A DNA stretch of 64,000 bases from the NCBI GenBank assembly GCA_016720395.1, contig JADKKR010000003.1, positions 1 through 64,000 on the forward strand, given 5' to 3'. The notes beneath the pieces are model-generated. The model did not search any database. It saw nothing but the letters and a program-made list of their open reading frames with translations, and was not told the origin of the DNA. The position numbers and the translations under genes are program-made. Positions 17,925 through 28,778 of this stretch are shown here, piece after piece (the stretch's first letter is position 1; each line of letters starts with the position of its first letter). This DNA is from Geobacteraceae bacterium (GTDB lineage: Bacteria > Desulfobacterota > Desulfuromonadia > Geobacterales > Pseudopelobacteraceae).

Positions 17925-19187
17925 ATGAGAAAAAGTTTGTTGTTAGCAATGGCAGGGCTTCTGGTCGTCGCGTCTATCGCTTCGGCAGCCAATCGTGAGG
18001 GGCAGTTTTCCATCTCCCCGGTATTCGGCGGCTATTCCTTTGACAGCCCTCAGGGTATTGGTTATGACAGCAACCCGATTTTCGGCGGCCGGGCCGGGTA
18101 CAACTTCACCGATAATATCGGTATTGAGGGCCTGTTCGATTACGTACATTCGACGAAGGGACGTACGGTTGATATGTATCGATATGGCGGTGAACTGCTC
18201 TATCACTTTTTCCCTGAAAACAGGTTCGTTCCCTATCTGGCAGCCGGTTTTAATGGAGTGAACTTTACGGGTACCGGTCAGGACAAGCGGGTTCGCAGCG
18301 CATTTGACGGCGGGATTGGCGCAAAGTACTTCCTGTTCGACAGCTTTGCCCTCAGGGGTGATGTACGTGCCATCGCCTACAATAGAATGAACCGCTGGAA
18401 CGGGAATCTTGAGTATACCCTGGGTGCCTATATTCCTTTTGGCGGTGCCAAACCGGCAGCAAAACCGGTCGTGCCACCACCGGCACCGGCACCGGCACCT
18501 CCGGTTGTGGCTCCTCCTCCCGCCCCGGCCCCACCGCCTCCGGCCGCTCCGACAGCATCTCTGACAGTCAGCCCGTCAACCATCACCAAAGGGCAGTCAG
18601 CCACACTCAACTGGAAATCACAGAACGCAACAGGGTGTGATATCCAGCCCGGCATCGGCCCGGTTCCTCCCCAGGGTGCCAGAGCGATCACGCCTGCTGA
18701 CAGCACCTCCTACGACCTTTCATGCTCCGGCGCCGGCGGGACAGCCGTCAGTGCAGCCGGCGTGACAGTCAATATGCCGCCACCACCCGCACCGGCCCCC
18801 AAACCTGCGCCAAAAGCGGCGGCTTCCCCGGAGCGCTTCTGCAGCAAGCCGGCTGTGGTTGATGTTTTCTTCGACACCGACAAGGCTTCTATCAAGACTC
18901 AGTATGACGCCGATCTCAACAACCTTGGCAGTTTCCTCAAGGACTTCCCGAAAGCCAAGGGAGAGATTTCCGGTCATACCGACAATGTCGGCAGCGACAA
19001 GTACAACCAGAAACTTTCCGAGCGTCGTGCCAACAGCGTCAGAGATTATATCGTGAATAAATTCGGTATTGCCTCAGATCGCCTGACCGCCAAGGGCTAT
19101 GGTGAGTCCAAGCCGGTGGCCAGCAACAAGAACAAGGAAGGCAAGGCAAAGAATCGTCGCGTTGAAACAAACTTCACCTGCGATTAA
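17925..19187 (+). CDS. OmpA-family outer membrane protein with Pro/Ala-rich linker
   Basis: A signal peptide (about 1-21) precedes an eight-stranded OmpA-like barrel (about 25-180, with YNFTDNIGIEG and RFVPYLAAGFNGV), then a long Pro/Ala linker (about 185-215), a small Ig-like or GlcNAc-binding-like module with two cysteines (SLTVSPSTITKGQSATLNW), a second Pro-rich stretch and a C-terminal OmpA peptidoglycan-binding domain (about 300-420) with GHTDNVGSDKYNQKLSERRA. It links outer membrane and cell wall. AAAGGAGG precedes ATG 17925, and a terminator follows at 19211. Confidence 0.88.
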   Translation: MRKSLLLAMAGLLVVASIASAANREGQFSISPVFGGYSFDSPQGIGYDSNPIFGGRAGYNFTDNIGIEGLFDYVHSTKGRTVDMYRYGGELLYHFFPENRFVPYLAAGFNGVNFTGTGQDKRVRSAFDGGIGAKYFLFDSFALRGDVRAIAYNRMNRWNGNLEYTLGAYIPFGGAKPAAKPVVPPPAPAPAPPVVAPPPAPAPPPPAAPTASLTVSPSTITKGQSATLNWKSQNATGCDIQPGIGPVPPQGARAITPADSTSYDLSCSGAGGTAVSAAGVTVNMPPPPAPAPKPAPKAAASPERFCSKPAVVDVFFDTDKASIKTQYDADLNNLGSFLKDFPKAKGEISGHTDNVGSDKYNQKLSERRANSVRDYIVNKFGIASDRLTAKGYGESKPVASNKNKEGKAKNRRVETNFTCD

Positions 19188-19210
19188 AGCTGTGAGGCTG
19201 CATGAATAAT

Positions 19211-19245
19211 GAAAGGCCCTTTCGGTAATCCGGAAGGGCCTTTTC
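19211..19245 (+). terminator. Terminator after the OmpA-family gene
   Basis: A stem built from GAAAGGCCCTT and AAGGGCCTTTTC with a short loop, followed by TTTTC. It lies 24 bases past the stop codon, ahead of the convergent larA-like gene. Confidence 0.75.
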
Positions 19246-19269
19246 TGTTGTTTACTTTTCAAGAGCAGT

Positions 19270-20529
19270 TCACTGCATGACAGGCAGTACGCTGCCCCCC
19301 TCGGGCATGATCAGCGCTTTCCAGTCCGCTGGAAGAAGCCTGTCCGCAATCTGCAGTGCCTGATCAAGAGAGCTTGCTGGACGCATTCCCATCTCGATCA
19401 CCTGCTGCACGGGAAAACCAGACACCAGGATGATGTTGAAACGCCGGGTTTTCTGCAGTATCGAGTAGGCGGTCTGACCGTTGATCTCGTAGTACTCCCG
19501 CAATGCTGCTTCAAACTGGTCCAACTGCTGATGGCGGAACCAGCTGAAAAAAGTCGAATTTCCGAAGCCGTCACGGCATTCAGCCAGCAGAATCATCACC
19601 CCGCCATCTGTAAGTGCCTGGGCTGCATATTCCATTGATTTGTGGGCCTGAATCAGATTGATATCCTTGGGAAAGCCACCGCAGGAGACGACCACCAGGT
19701 CACACGTTTCCTGTAGCGGATACGAGAAGTGTCGGCGGTAATACCGGCACCCTGCTTCGTGGGCCTCGTGCCAGTGACCGGCAAATGCCGCGATAATGCG
19801 CTTGTCCGGAGCAAGCACGGTATTGAGGATAAAGTCGGGAGCAGCCAAAGCGCAGGCTTCAGCCATCGCCTGATGGACCGGGTTGTTCTCCAGGTTTCCG
19901 GTGACGGCATGCTGGTTTTTTCCGCTTCCCTGCCCGGGGTTCAGTACGGCAAAGTGGCTGGACAGACAGGCCTGGCGACTGGCGATGCCCGGCAGAACAG
20001 ACTTGCGGCCACCGCTGAAGCCGGCGAAATAGTGAAATCCGATTGCCCCGGTCAGGATCAGATGGTCCGCCTTAACAGCCGTCCGGTTGATGCGAACATC
20101 GATCCCGTTGGAGGTCCTGCCAACGGACACAAGTTCCGCAGAATCGTCGCAGTCATGGTCTTTCACCCGGATACGTCCGTAAAGCGGCCCGAGTATTTTC
20201 TCGTGTTCGTGTGGGGTCTGTGAGCGGTGGATGCCGAGTGCGATCAGGATCTCAATGTCATCGTCAAGGATCCCCTGATTGTTGAGTCGCTCCACCAGCA
20301 GCGGCAGGTAGACCTCACTGCCGGTATAGCGGGTGATATCAGAGGTGACGATGACGGTCTTTTCGCCCGGCTTGAACAATGAAACTGCCGGCCGGCATGC
20401 GTCAAGTGCCGAACAGATAATCTCTTCAACCGTATCTGCAGGATCGGGTACTGCCGGTTGTATCACCCCCGCCAGGCGTTCTGGCGGGAGGTCGAGCGTA
20501 TACGATACGGAGCCGTACTTTAATTCCAT
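19270..20529 (-). CDS. LarA-family (DUF2088) protein, nickel-pincer racemase-like
   Basis: A 419-residue protein of the lactate-racemase family, whose members isomerise 2-hydroxyacids using a nickel-pincer nucleotide. It shows VIVTSDITRYTGSEVYLP, LIALGIHRSQTPHEHEKILG (the His/Thr pattern), FAGFSGGRKSVLPGI (with the family lysine) and VVVSCGGFPKDINLIQAHKS. The cofactor genes larB, larC and larE are not nearby. The substrate may differ from lactate. Single gene. Confidence 0.82.
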   Translation of the reverse strand: MELKYGSVSYTLDLPPERLAGVIQPAVPDPADTVEEIICSALDACRPAVSLFKPGEKTVIVTSDITRYTGSEVYLPLLVERLNNQGILDDDIEILIALGIHRSQTPHEHEKILGPLYGRIRVKDHDCDDSAELVSVGRTSNGIDVRINRTAVKADHLILTGAIGFHYFAGFSGGRKSVLPGIASRQACLSSHFAVLNPGQGSGKNQHAVTGNLENNPVHQAMAEACALAAPDFILNTVLAPDKRIIAAFAGHWHEAHEAGCRYYRRHFSYPLQETCDLVVVSCGGFPKDINLIQAHKSMEYAAQALTDGGVMILLAECRDGFGNSTFFSWFRHQQLDQFEAALREYYEINGQTAYSILQKTRRFNIILVSGFPVQQVIEMGMRPASSLDQALQIADRLLPADWKALIMPEGGSVLPVMQ

Positions 20530-20631
20530 GACACCTCACCTGCTCCTGCTGCAAAAAGCAAAGGCGCAAAGAGCCGCCCGAAAATTTGAGCTGTTCCCTG
20601 CGCCTTGCCTGTTCTCACGGTCATCCCGGAA

Positions 20632-20877
20632 CTAGATCCAGGCATCTCCGCCGTCGTACTGGTAGCCCTCGGACTTTGTCCGGGGGGTGACTTTGAACTT
20701 GGCTTCACGGGCCAGACGCTTCATTTTGTCAGCGGCATTTTCACCCAGGCCGGACAGCTTCTCCCGTACTTCACTACCAGGTGCCGGAGCCAGCAGGAGG
20801 GCGGCGGCGACACCGATCACGGCGCCGGAAACAAAGGCGATCACAGCAGCAGCGGCGTTATCATTGTTGGTTGACAT
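20632..20877 (-). CDS. Small YtxH-like protein
   Basis: An 81-residue protein with one Ala-rich hydrophobic segment (VIAFVSGAVIGVAAALLLAP) and then GSEVREKLSGLGENAADKMK, the YtxH pattern. AGGAG precedes the ATG. It is a paralogue of the gene at 9137-9448 but stands alone between the larA-like and gdh genes. Function unknown. Confidence 0.7.
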   Translation of the reverse strand: MSTNNDNAAAAVIAFVSGAVIGVAAALLLAPAPGSEVREKLSGLGENAADKMKRLAREAKFKVTPRTKSEGYQYDGGDAWI

Positions 20878-20963
20878 GACAGACTCCTTTATCGTGGTAT
20901 CACATTCGTAAGGTGAGCAGGCTTTATTACTAGCACAACAGCCCGCGTTAATAAAAGTAAAAT

Positions 20964-23939
<2,976 letters not shown>

Positions 23940-24106
23940 GGGCGTCCTCCTGCAGAGATATGCGCTGATGCAGAGTATACCGCCAAACTCTTTGTCGGCA
24001 AAGTTTTACTGTCAATAAAATCTGCTAAAGCTTTGCTTGACCGTATACGGTTGAATTGTTATAGTCGCGCCGCTGAAACGTATTCATACATATCAGGGAC
24101 CGACCA

Positions 24107-24874
24107 GTGCCAGACAGGCTTTGCAGCATACAATCAAAGGACAGCGGTTTGGCCGTGGTGAGTATTCCCGGTGGCGCTTCAATTCCGAAACGTCAGCTTC
24201 TGGAGACGCTTCAGCGCCAGATTTCGTCATTTGCAGGTAACCTCACTATCAGGGGCGTTCTCCTGACCGGTCCGCCGGAGGGCTTTTGCGGCAGCGCGAC
24301 AGAGCGAGGCTCCGTGCCATACGAGGCGGCAGCCCTTTCCGAGATGGGGCAGCAGGTTATGTTCGGGCTGGAGAAAATCGGTAAACCCTGCATTGCGGTG
24401 ATCTCCGGTGAGTGCTCCGGGTTGGGGCTGGAGGTGGCTCTTGCCTGTGATTTCATCGTTGCATCGCACGAAGCGACCTTCGGGTTTCCTTCCATAGCGG
24501 ATGGTCTGATCCCCTGTTGTGGAGGTACCCAGCGCCTGGCACGGCTGGTCGGCAAATCAAAGGCAAAAGAGATGATCTTCAGCGGTGAAATGATCGATGC
24601 CGGGGAGGCCCTGCGCTGCAGGCTTGTAAACCGCCTGTACAAGGGAGATGAACTGCTGGCGAAGGCACGGGAGCTGATGGAGCATATCTGCAGCCGCAGT
24701 CCGCATGCTATCCGTGTCGGTGGTGACGTGGTCAATGCCGGCTATGATATTGACCTGCAGACCGCTTGTATGCTGGAGCGGAATGCCTTTGCGCTCTGTT
24801 TTTCCAGTCTTGACCAGCGCGAGGGGATGCAGGCGTTTTTAGAAAAGCGCCAGCCGAAGTTTACGGGAGAGTAA
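24107..24874 (+). CDS. Enoyl-CoA hydratase/isomerase (crotonase) family protein
   Basis: A 255-residue crotonase-fold protein starting at GTG 24107. The oxyanion-hole region reads CIAVISGECSGLGLEVALACD, with the first catalytic Glu kept (GLGLE). In the second catalytic position FGFPSIADGLIP has Ser where hydratases carry Glu, so the reaction may not be hydration; isomerase, decarboxylase or thioesterase reactions are possible. It is followed without gap by cobO, then by a B12-binding protein and another crotonase, which suggests a role in a B12-linked acyl-CoA route. Confidence 0.8.
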   Translation: MPDRLCSIQSKDSGLAVVSIPGGASIPKRQLLETLQRQISSFAGNLTIRGVLLTGPPEGFCGSATERGSVPYEAAALSEMGQQVMFGLEKIGKPCIAVISGECSGLGLEVALACDFIVASHEATFGFPSIADGLIPCCGGTQRLARLVGKSKAKEMIFSGEMIDAGEALRCRLVNRLYKGDELLAKARELMEHICSRSPHAIRVGGDVVNAGYDIDLQTACMLERNAFALCFSSLDQREGMQAFLEKRQPKFTGE

Positions 24875-25402
24875 ATGGCTCTTGAAAGGGGCTGCACCCA
24901 GGTGTATACCGGCAACGGCAAGGGCAAGACCACGGCGGCACTCGGCCTGGCCCTGCGTGCCATCGGCCGCGGTCTCAGGGTCTGCGTGTTCCAGTTCATC
25001 AAAGGGGGCGGACCCTATGGTGAGCAGTTGATCGCCGGGAAGCTGGCGCCGCTCTTTACCATCATCCAGACCGGCCAGCCGGGCTGGGTCAATACAAAAG
25101 ATATCTCGGTCGATCGCCGTCTCGCCCAGGAAGCCCTGGTAAGGGCCCGGGAACTTATGTGTTCCGGCGACTATGACCTGTTCATCTGTGACGAAATCAA
25201 CGGTGCCGTCGGATTCGGTCTGCTTGATGTCGAGCAGGTACTGGAGTTGATCAGGCTGAAACCGGAGAGGGTCGAGCTGGTCCTGACCGGCCGCAATGCA
25301 CATGAACGGGTGGTGGAGGCGGCCGACCTGGTGACTGAGATGCGCGAGGTCAAGCATTACTATAAGGCGGGAGTCCCGGCACGGACCGGGATAGAGATGT
25401 AA
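24875..25402 (+). CDS. cobO: Cob(I)alamin adenosyltransferase (CobA/CobO/BtuR type)
   Basis: Transfers the adenosyl group of ATP to cob(I)alamin, giving adenosylcobalamin, the cofactor of acyl-CoA mutases. 175 residues with the P-loop GNGKGKTT (about 14-21), VCVFQFIKGG, the DEIN motif in LFICDEINGAV and ELVLTGRNAH. ATG abuts the preceding stop (TAAATG), so the crotonase and cobO are translationally linked. Together with meaB (11567) and the B12-binding subunit (25624) it supports a B12-dependent mutase in this organism. Confidence 0.92.
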   Translation: MALERGCTQVYTGNGKGKTTAALGLALRAIGRGLRVCVFQFIKGGGPYGEQLIAGKLAPLFTIIQTGQPGWVNTKDISVDRRLAQEALVRARELMCSGDYDLFICDEINGAVGFGLLDVEQVLELIRLKPERVELVLTGRNAHERVVEAADLVTEMREVKHYYKAGVPARTGIEM

Positions 25403-25476
25403 GGGTGAATTGGCGTCTCTATTACGCAGGCTTTACATCAACACCGGTTTCTCACTCGCTCACTTTGTTCGCTTAA

Positions 25477-25544
25477 GCTCACAGAGCCCACAGAGAGAGC
25501 CTTTTTACAGATTTTCTCTGTGCCCTCCGTGTGCTCTGTGAGAG
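25477..25544. repeat. Dispersed CACAGAG/CTCTGTG inverted-repeat element (copy 1)
   Basis: CTCACAGAG at 25478-25486 is mirrored by CTCTGTGAG at 25534-25542, with further CACAGAG / CTCTGTG words inside. It lies between cobO and the B12-binding protein gene. The same kind of element is present near 44.2 kb and 62.0 kb. Confidence 0.65.
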
Positions 25545-25623
25545 AATGTTTTACCCGGTTTTAAATTATCTTGTTTTTGCATGCAGATTACAGAGTAAAA
25601 CATTACTGAAGGAGGTAGTAACC

Positions 25624-26028
25624 ATGGCAGAAAGAACACTACGGGTGCTTGTAGGAAAACCGGGACTCGACGGTCACGATCGCGGTGCCAAGATCATCGC
25701 CCGTGCCTTTCGCGACGCAGGCTTCGAGGTTATCTACACCGGCCTGCACCAGACGCCGGAGCAGATCGTTTCTGCCGCCATTCAGGAGGACGTGGACTGT
25801 GTCGGTCTCTCGATCCTGTCCGGAGCCCACAATACCCTGCTGCCCCGCGTCTGTCAGCTGCTCAGGGAAAAAGGCGCTGACGACATCAAGGTCTTCGGTG
25901 GAGGCGTCATACCTGAAGACGACATCCCCGGACTCAAGGACGCCGGAATCTGCGAGGTATTCACCCCCGGCACATCCACCGAGGATATTGTCAGGTGGAT
26001 CAAGGAAAATGTGAAACCGAGGGCCTAG
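25624..26028 (+). CDS. Methylmalonyl-CoA mutase-type cobalamin-binding subunit/domain
   Basis: A 134-residue stand-alone B12-binding domain. The base-off signature DGHDRG (about 16-21) holds the histidine that replaces the dimethylbenzimidazole ligand; SILSGAHN and VFGGGVIPEDDIPGLK are the other conserved loops. Homologous domains form the C-terminus of methylmalonyl-CoA, isobutyryl-CoA or 2-hydroxyisobutyryl-CoA mutases, where the catalytic TIM-barrel is a separate chain when split. AAGGAGG precedes ATG 25624; the in-frame upstream extension lacks homology. The catalytic partner is not in the window. Directly followed by a crotonase. Confidence 0.9.
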   Translation: MAERTLRVLVGKPGLDGHDRGAKIIARAFRDAGFEVIYTGLHQTPEQIVSAAIQEDVDCVGLSILSGAHNTLLPRVCQLLREKGADDIKVFGGGVIPEDDIPGLKDAGICEVFTPGTSTEDIVRWIKENVKPRA

Positions 26029-26751
26029 GTGCCCTACAAAAAACTCTCCATACAGGTGACGAACCGGGTCGGGTATATTCTGCTCGACGCCGGTTCACGC
26101 TTCAACAAACTCTCCATTACCACCATCCGTGAGCTGAAACGTGCCTTCGCACAGCTTGAGTCTGATCCGTCGGTACATGTCATCGTCTTGTCCGGATATC
26201 CGGGTGAATCCTTTGCCGTTGGGGCTGATATCGGCCAGATGGTCCACTTCAGTCCGGCGGATGCATTTCATTTTTCCGAACTGGGACAGTCGCTGTTTGA
26301 ACAGATCGAGTGCTGCTCACGGCCGGTCATCGGGGCTCTGAACGGGATCGCTATGGGTGGCGGGTGTGATCTCGCCATGTCCTGCGACATCCGCATTGCC
26401 GTTGAAACTCTTCAGATTGCTCATCCCGGCGCCCGACTGGGTATCATCACCGGTTTCTGCGGCACACGCAAACTGCCGCGCATGGTCGGCAAGAACATGG
26501 CCCGCGAGATATTTATGACGTCTGATCCCTACTCTGCCGGAGAAGCATTGCGGATGGGCCTGGTGGACAGGGTTTGCGGGATGGACGTCTTCTGGCAGGA
26601 GGTCGTGGGGTTCGCCGAGAGGGTAGCGTCCTACCCCCTGGCAGCACTTTCTGCTTCAAAACGACTGCTCAACGCCGCTGAAGATACCGACCTGCGCACC
26701 GGCTGTCTGCTGGAACGGGAAGCTTCAACCCATATCAATTCTCTAATCTGA
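26029..26751 (+). CDS. Second crotonase-family protein, atypical catalytic residues
   Basis: A 240-residue crotonase starting at GTG 26029 directly after the stop of the B12-binding gene. The fold markers GYPGESFAVGADIGQM and GIAMGGGCDLAMSCDIRI are clear, but the first catalytic Glu is Asp (GGGCD) and the second site reads AHPGARLGI, with Gly in place of Glu. It is therefore unlikely to be a normal enoyl-CoA hydratase. Crotonases beside B12 mutases include methylmalonyl-CoA decarboxylase (YgfG/ScpB), a possible analogue; this is inference from context. Confidence 0.82.
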   Translation: MPYKKLSIQVTNRVGYILLDAGSRFNKLSITTIRELKRAFAQLESDPSVHVIVLSGYPGESFAVGADIGQMVHFSPADAFHFSELGQSLFEQIECCSRPVIGALNGIAMGGGCDLAMSCDIRIAVETLQIAHPGARLGIITGFCGTRKLPRMVGKNMAREIFMTSDPYSAGEALRMGLVDRVCGMDVFWQEVVGFAERVASYPLAALSASKRLLNAAEDTDLRTGCLLEREASTHINSLI

Positions 26752-26764
26752 CGCAATCTTTCTG

Positions 26765-27508
26765 TCAATGAACGGAAGATCCGGTTGTCCTCCTGAATGC
26801 TGCCACGAATGAATTGACCGGATTGGCAATTACCTCCTGCGGCCTTCCCTCCTGAACGATTCTCCCGCCATCCAATACCACCAGACGCTCGACAACCTTC
26901 AACGCCTCGATGCGGTCGTGGGTGGCGATCAGCGCCGCTGTATCAGATTCATGCAGTATGCGCCCCAGGTCCTCCGCCAGGATGATCCTGGTCGGCAGGT
27001 CGAGGCTGGAAAAGGGTTCATCCATCAGGATCAGCTTCGGCCGGACCGCAAAGGCCCGTGCCAGGCTGACCCGCTGGGCTTCGCCGCCGGAAAGCTTGTG
27101 CGCCGAGCGGTTGGCCAGGTGACCGACCTTGAAGAGTTCCAGGCTTTCCATGGCGGCTTCACGGGCTTCCCTGCGTCCCATCCCCCTGATGCGCAGACCT
27201 TCTGCTACGTTGTCCCGTACACTGGTGTCAAACAGCAGCGGTTCCTGGAAGACCATGGCGATGCGTCGGCGGAATGCGGTCTCCCCGGATGAGGTAACCT
27301 CCTCTCCCTGGAAGAGGAGTGTGCCGCTTTCACGTTTAATCAAACAGGCCAATCCCAGCAACAGGCTGGATTTTCCGGTTCCGTTGGGTCCGATCACGGC
27401 TACCTTTTCCTCGGCCGAAATGGAAAAACGGGGCAGATCCAGCACCTGCACGCCGCCCCGTTGTATCCGCAGGTTTTCGATGTGCAACAGGGGAGTAGTC
27501 CCTTTCAT
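26765..27508 (-). CDS. tupC: Tungstate-type ABC transporter ATP-binding protein
   Basis: A 247-residue ABC ATPase with Walker A GPNGTGKSS, Q-loop MVFQEPLLF, signature LSGGEAQRVSLARA, Walker B LILMDEPFSSLD and the switch His in LIATHDR. It overlaps the permease stop/start region by 4 bases. Pairing with a TupB-type permease suggests tungstate, or possibly molybdate, import. It ends 14 bases from the convergent crotonase gene. Confidence 0.8.
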   Translation of the reverse strand: MKGTTPLLHIENLRIQRGGVQVLDLPRFSISAEEKVAVIGPNGTGKSSLLLGLACLIKRESGTLLFQGEEVTSSGETAFRRRIAMVFQEPLLFDTSVRDNVAEGLRIRGMGRREAREAAMESLELFKVGHLANRSAHKLSGGEAQRVSLARAFAVRPKLILMDEPFSSLDLPTRIILAEDLGRILHESDTAALIATHDRIEALKVVERLVVLDGGRIVQEGRPQEVIANPVNSFVAAFRRTTGSSVH

Positions 27509-28203
27509 CGCGGCCGCTCACGCTGCTGGATGACCGTCAGCAGATAATTGACGCCAAAGGACAGTAGCAGCAGGATCAGCGACAGAGCGATGGCAACATC
27601 GAAGTTACCCTTTCCGGTCTCCATGACCGTGGCTGTGGTCAGCACCCGGGTCTGTCCCTTGATATTGCCGCCAACCATTATCGAGGCCCCCACTTCTGAA
27701 ATGACACCGCCGAATCCGGCCATGACTGCAGCCAGCAGCGGCAGGCGCGACTCTCGCACCAGAATCCAGATGGTTTGCAGCCTGGTGGCACCCAGCGCCT
27801 GTACCTGCAGCTTGAGGTTGGCGGGCAGGCTCTGGATCGAGGCGATGGTGATACCGGTCACGATCGGGGTGGCGATAACCGATTGGGCCAGGATCATTGC
27901 CAGAGGTGTGTAGAGGATTTCCAGGAATCCCAGAGGCCCGTTGCGCCAGAGGAAGATTGTTACGAAAAGGCCGACCACCACCGGCGGCAGGCCCATGCCG
28001 GTGTTGACCAGGCTGACCACCAGGCGCCGGCCGGGGAAGTCGGACAAAGCAAGAAATACACCGACCGGAATGCCGCAGGTCAGGCTGGCCAGTGTTGCAC
28101 AGCCGGATATCTTGAGCGACAGGAGTGTTACCGCCAGCACTTCCCGGTCAAGGGAGAAGATCAGCTTCAGCGCTGTATATATGCCGTCGAGAATCAGATC
28201 CAT
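27505..28203 (-). CDS. tupB: Tungstate-type ABC transporter permease
   Basis: A 232-residue protein with five or six membrane helices. NTGMGLPPVVVGLFVTIFLW and the EAA-like coupling loop ALGATRLQTIWILVRESRLP are typical of TupB permeases. The binding protein TupA is not next to it, unlike usual tup operons. No clear ribosome site lies before ATG 28203; the stop of a 26-codon upstream ORF overlaps the start, so translation may be coupled. A structured leader and an internal terminator lie upstream. Confidence 0.8.
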   Translation of the reverse strand: MDLILDGIYTALKLIFSLDREVLAVTLLSLKISGCATLASLTCGIPVGVFLALSDFPGRRLVVSLVNTGMGLPPVVVGLFVTIFLWRNGPLGFLEILYTPLAMILAQSVIATPIVTGITIASIQSLPANLKLQVQALGATRLQTIWILVRESRLPLLAAVMAGFGGVISEVGASIMVGGNIKGQTRVLTTATVMETGKGNFDVAIALSLILLLLSFGVNYLLTVIQQRERPR

Positions 28204-28274
28204 GAGAAGCCCGAAGGGTCAGACTTATGGATTGCATCGGCACAGCACACGTGGCGGCCAACAGTTTTTTTCAT
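28194..28274 (-). CDS. Short upstream ORF overlapping the tupB start (possible leader peptide)
   Basis: A 26-codon frame beginning MKKTVGRHVCCADAI with AAGGA seven bases before its ATG (28274), a better ribosome site than tupB has. Its TGA (28194-28196) lies just inside tupB in another frame, so ribosomes ending here could restart at tupB. The Cys-Cys and two His could bind metal, but that is speculation. It could also be a chance frame. Confidence 0.4.
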   Translation of the reverse strand: MKKTVGRHVCCADAIHKSDPSGFSWI

Positions 28275-28312
28275 CAGATATCCTTCTGAACGGGCATGTG
28301 GCTTGCTGCATA

Positions 28313-28347
28313 CAAAAAAACCCTTCTCTGGAAGAAAAGGGGCCTCT
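28313..28347 (-). terminator. Attenuator-like terminator between leader RNA and tupB
   Basis: On the bottom strand CCCTTTTCT pairs with AGAGAAGGG (one G-U pair) across a TCC loop and is followed directly by seven T. It lies about 110 bases before tupB and after the structured leader, as in riboswitch-controlled termination. Confidence 0.6.
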
Positions 28348-28454
28348 ACGAAACAGTGCGGTGACTATTCGTACATGCAGGTTCCCCTTTTCATCCCTAA
28401 AAGACAGGATAGTTCGTTCACGAAGTTATTTTTTGCCAGAACAGGCAAAAAAAC

Positions 28455-28560
28455 TTCTAACTCACTAAAGGAGGGCGGCGCTGTTTCCGGCGACACCCGC
28501 AGGTGGCACACCGTGAGGATTTATCCCCCGTAGGTGGTGCAACTCGGAGAGTACAAGTTA
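28455..28560 (-). ncRNA. Structured leader RNA upstream of tupBC, candidate Mo/W-cofactor (Moco/Tuco-type) riboswitch
   Basis: The bottom strand holds a dense set of short helices: GGGGAT / ATCCTC around 28515-28535, CACC-TGCG-GGTG around 28490-28505, and a CGCCGGAAACAGCG segment, framed by CTCTCCGAG at the 5' side and GCCGCCCTCC at the 3' side. These features and the tungstate transport genes downstream recall the Moco RNA motif known upstream of molybdate/tungstate genes in this class. A terminator follows before tupB. The family assignment is from memory and unverified; a covariance-model search would decide. Confidence 0.4.
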
Positions 28561-28574
28561 TGGGATGAAACTGT

Positions 28575-28778
28575 ATAGAAGGGCAGGGTGCTTTACAAGT
28601 GGAAAATGTTTTGTAGAACAAAAAAAACCGGGTTTGTTGAATCATTCCAGCGCCGCCGGGATTCGTTATTATGCTTGAATTGTCTCACTGATATACGCTA
28701 TTTTGCATGAACTGTAGCCGTGGTGGTGCGAGAGCACACCGAAGTGCAGTTCTGTCAGGAAGATCGGGGAATCAACGC
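28575..28778. other. Spacer between the tup leader and the PBP1A gene
   Basis: About 200 bases with no coding frame I can support. It should hold the start sites for the leftward leader RNA and the rightward PBP1A gene. An A-rich/GGGTTTGTT segment near 28618-28640 can form a weak hairpin. No clear sigma-70 pair is claimed. Confidence 0.5.

Noticed and set aside
27541..28533. Rightward open frames across tupB and its leader
   Set aside because: They oppose a well-formed permease gene and show Gln/Gly/Arg-rich, non-family sequence typical of antisense frames.
28707..28778. An earlier ATG for PBP1A
   Set aside because: The added residues (MNCSRGGARAHRS...) have no family character and the later ATG has a better upstream site.
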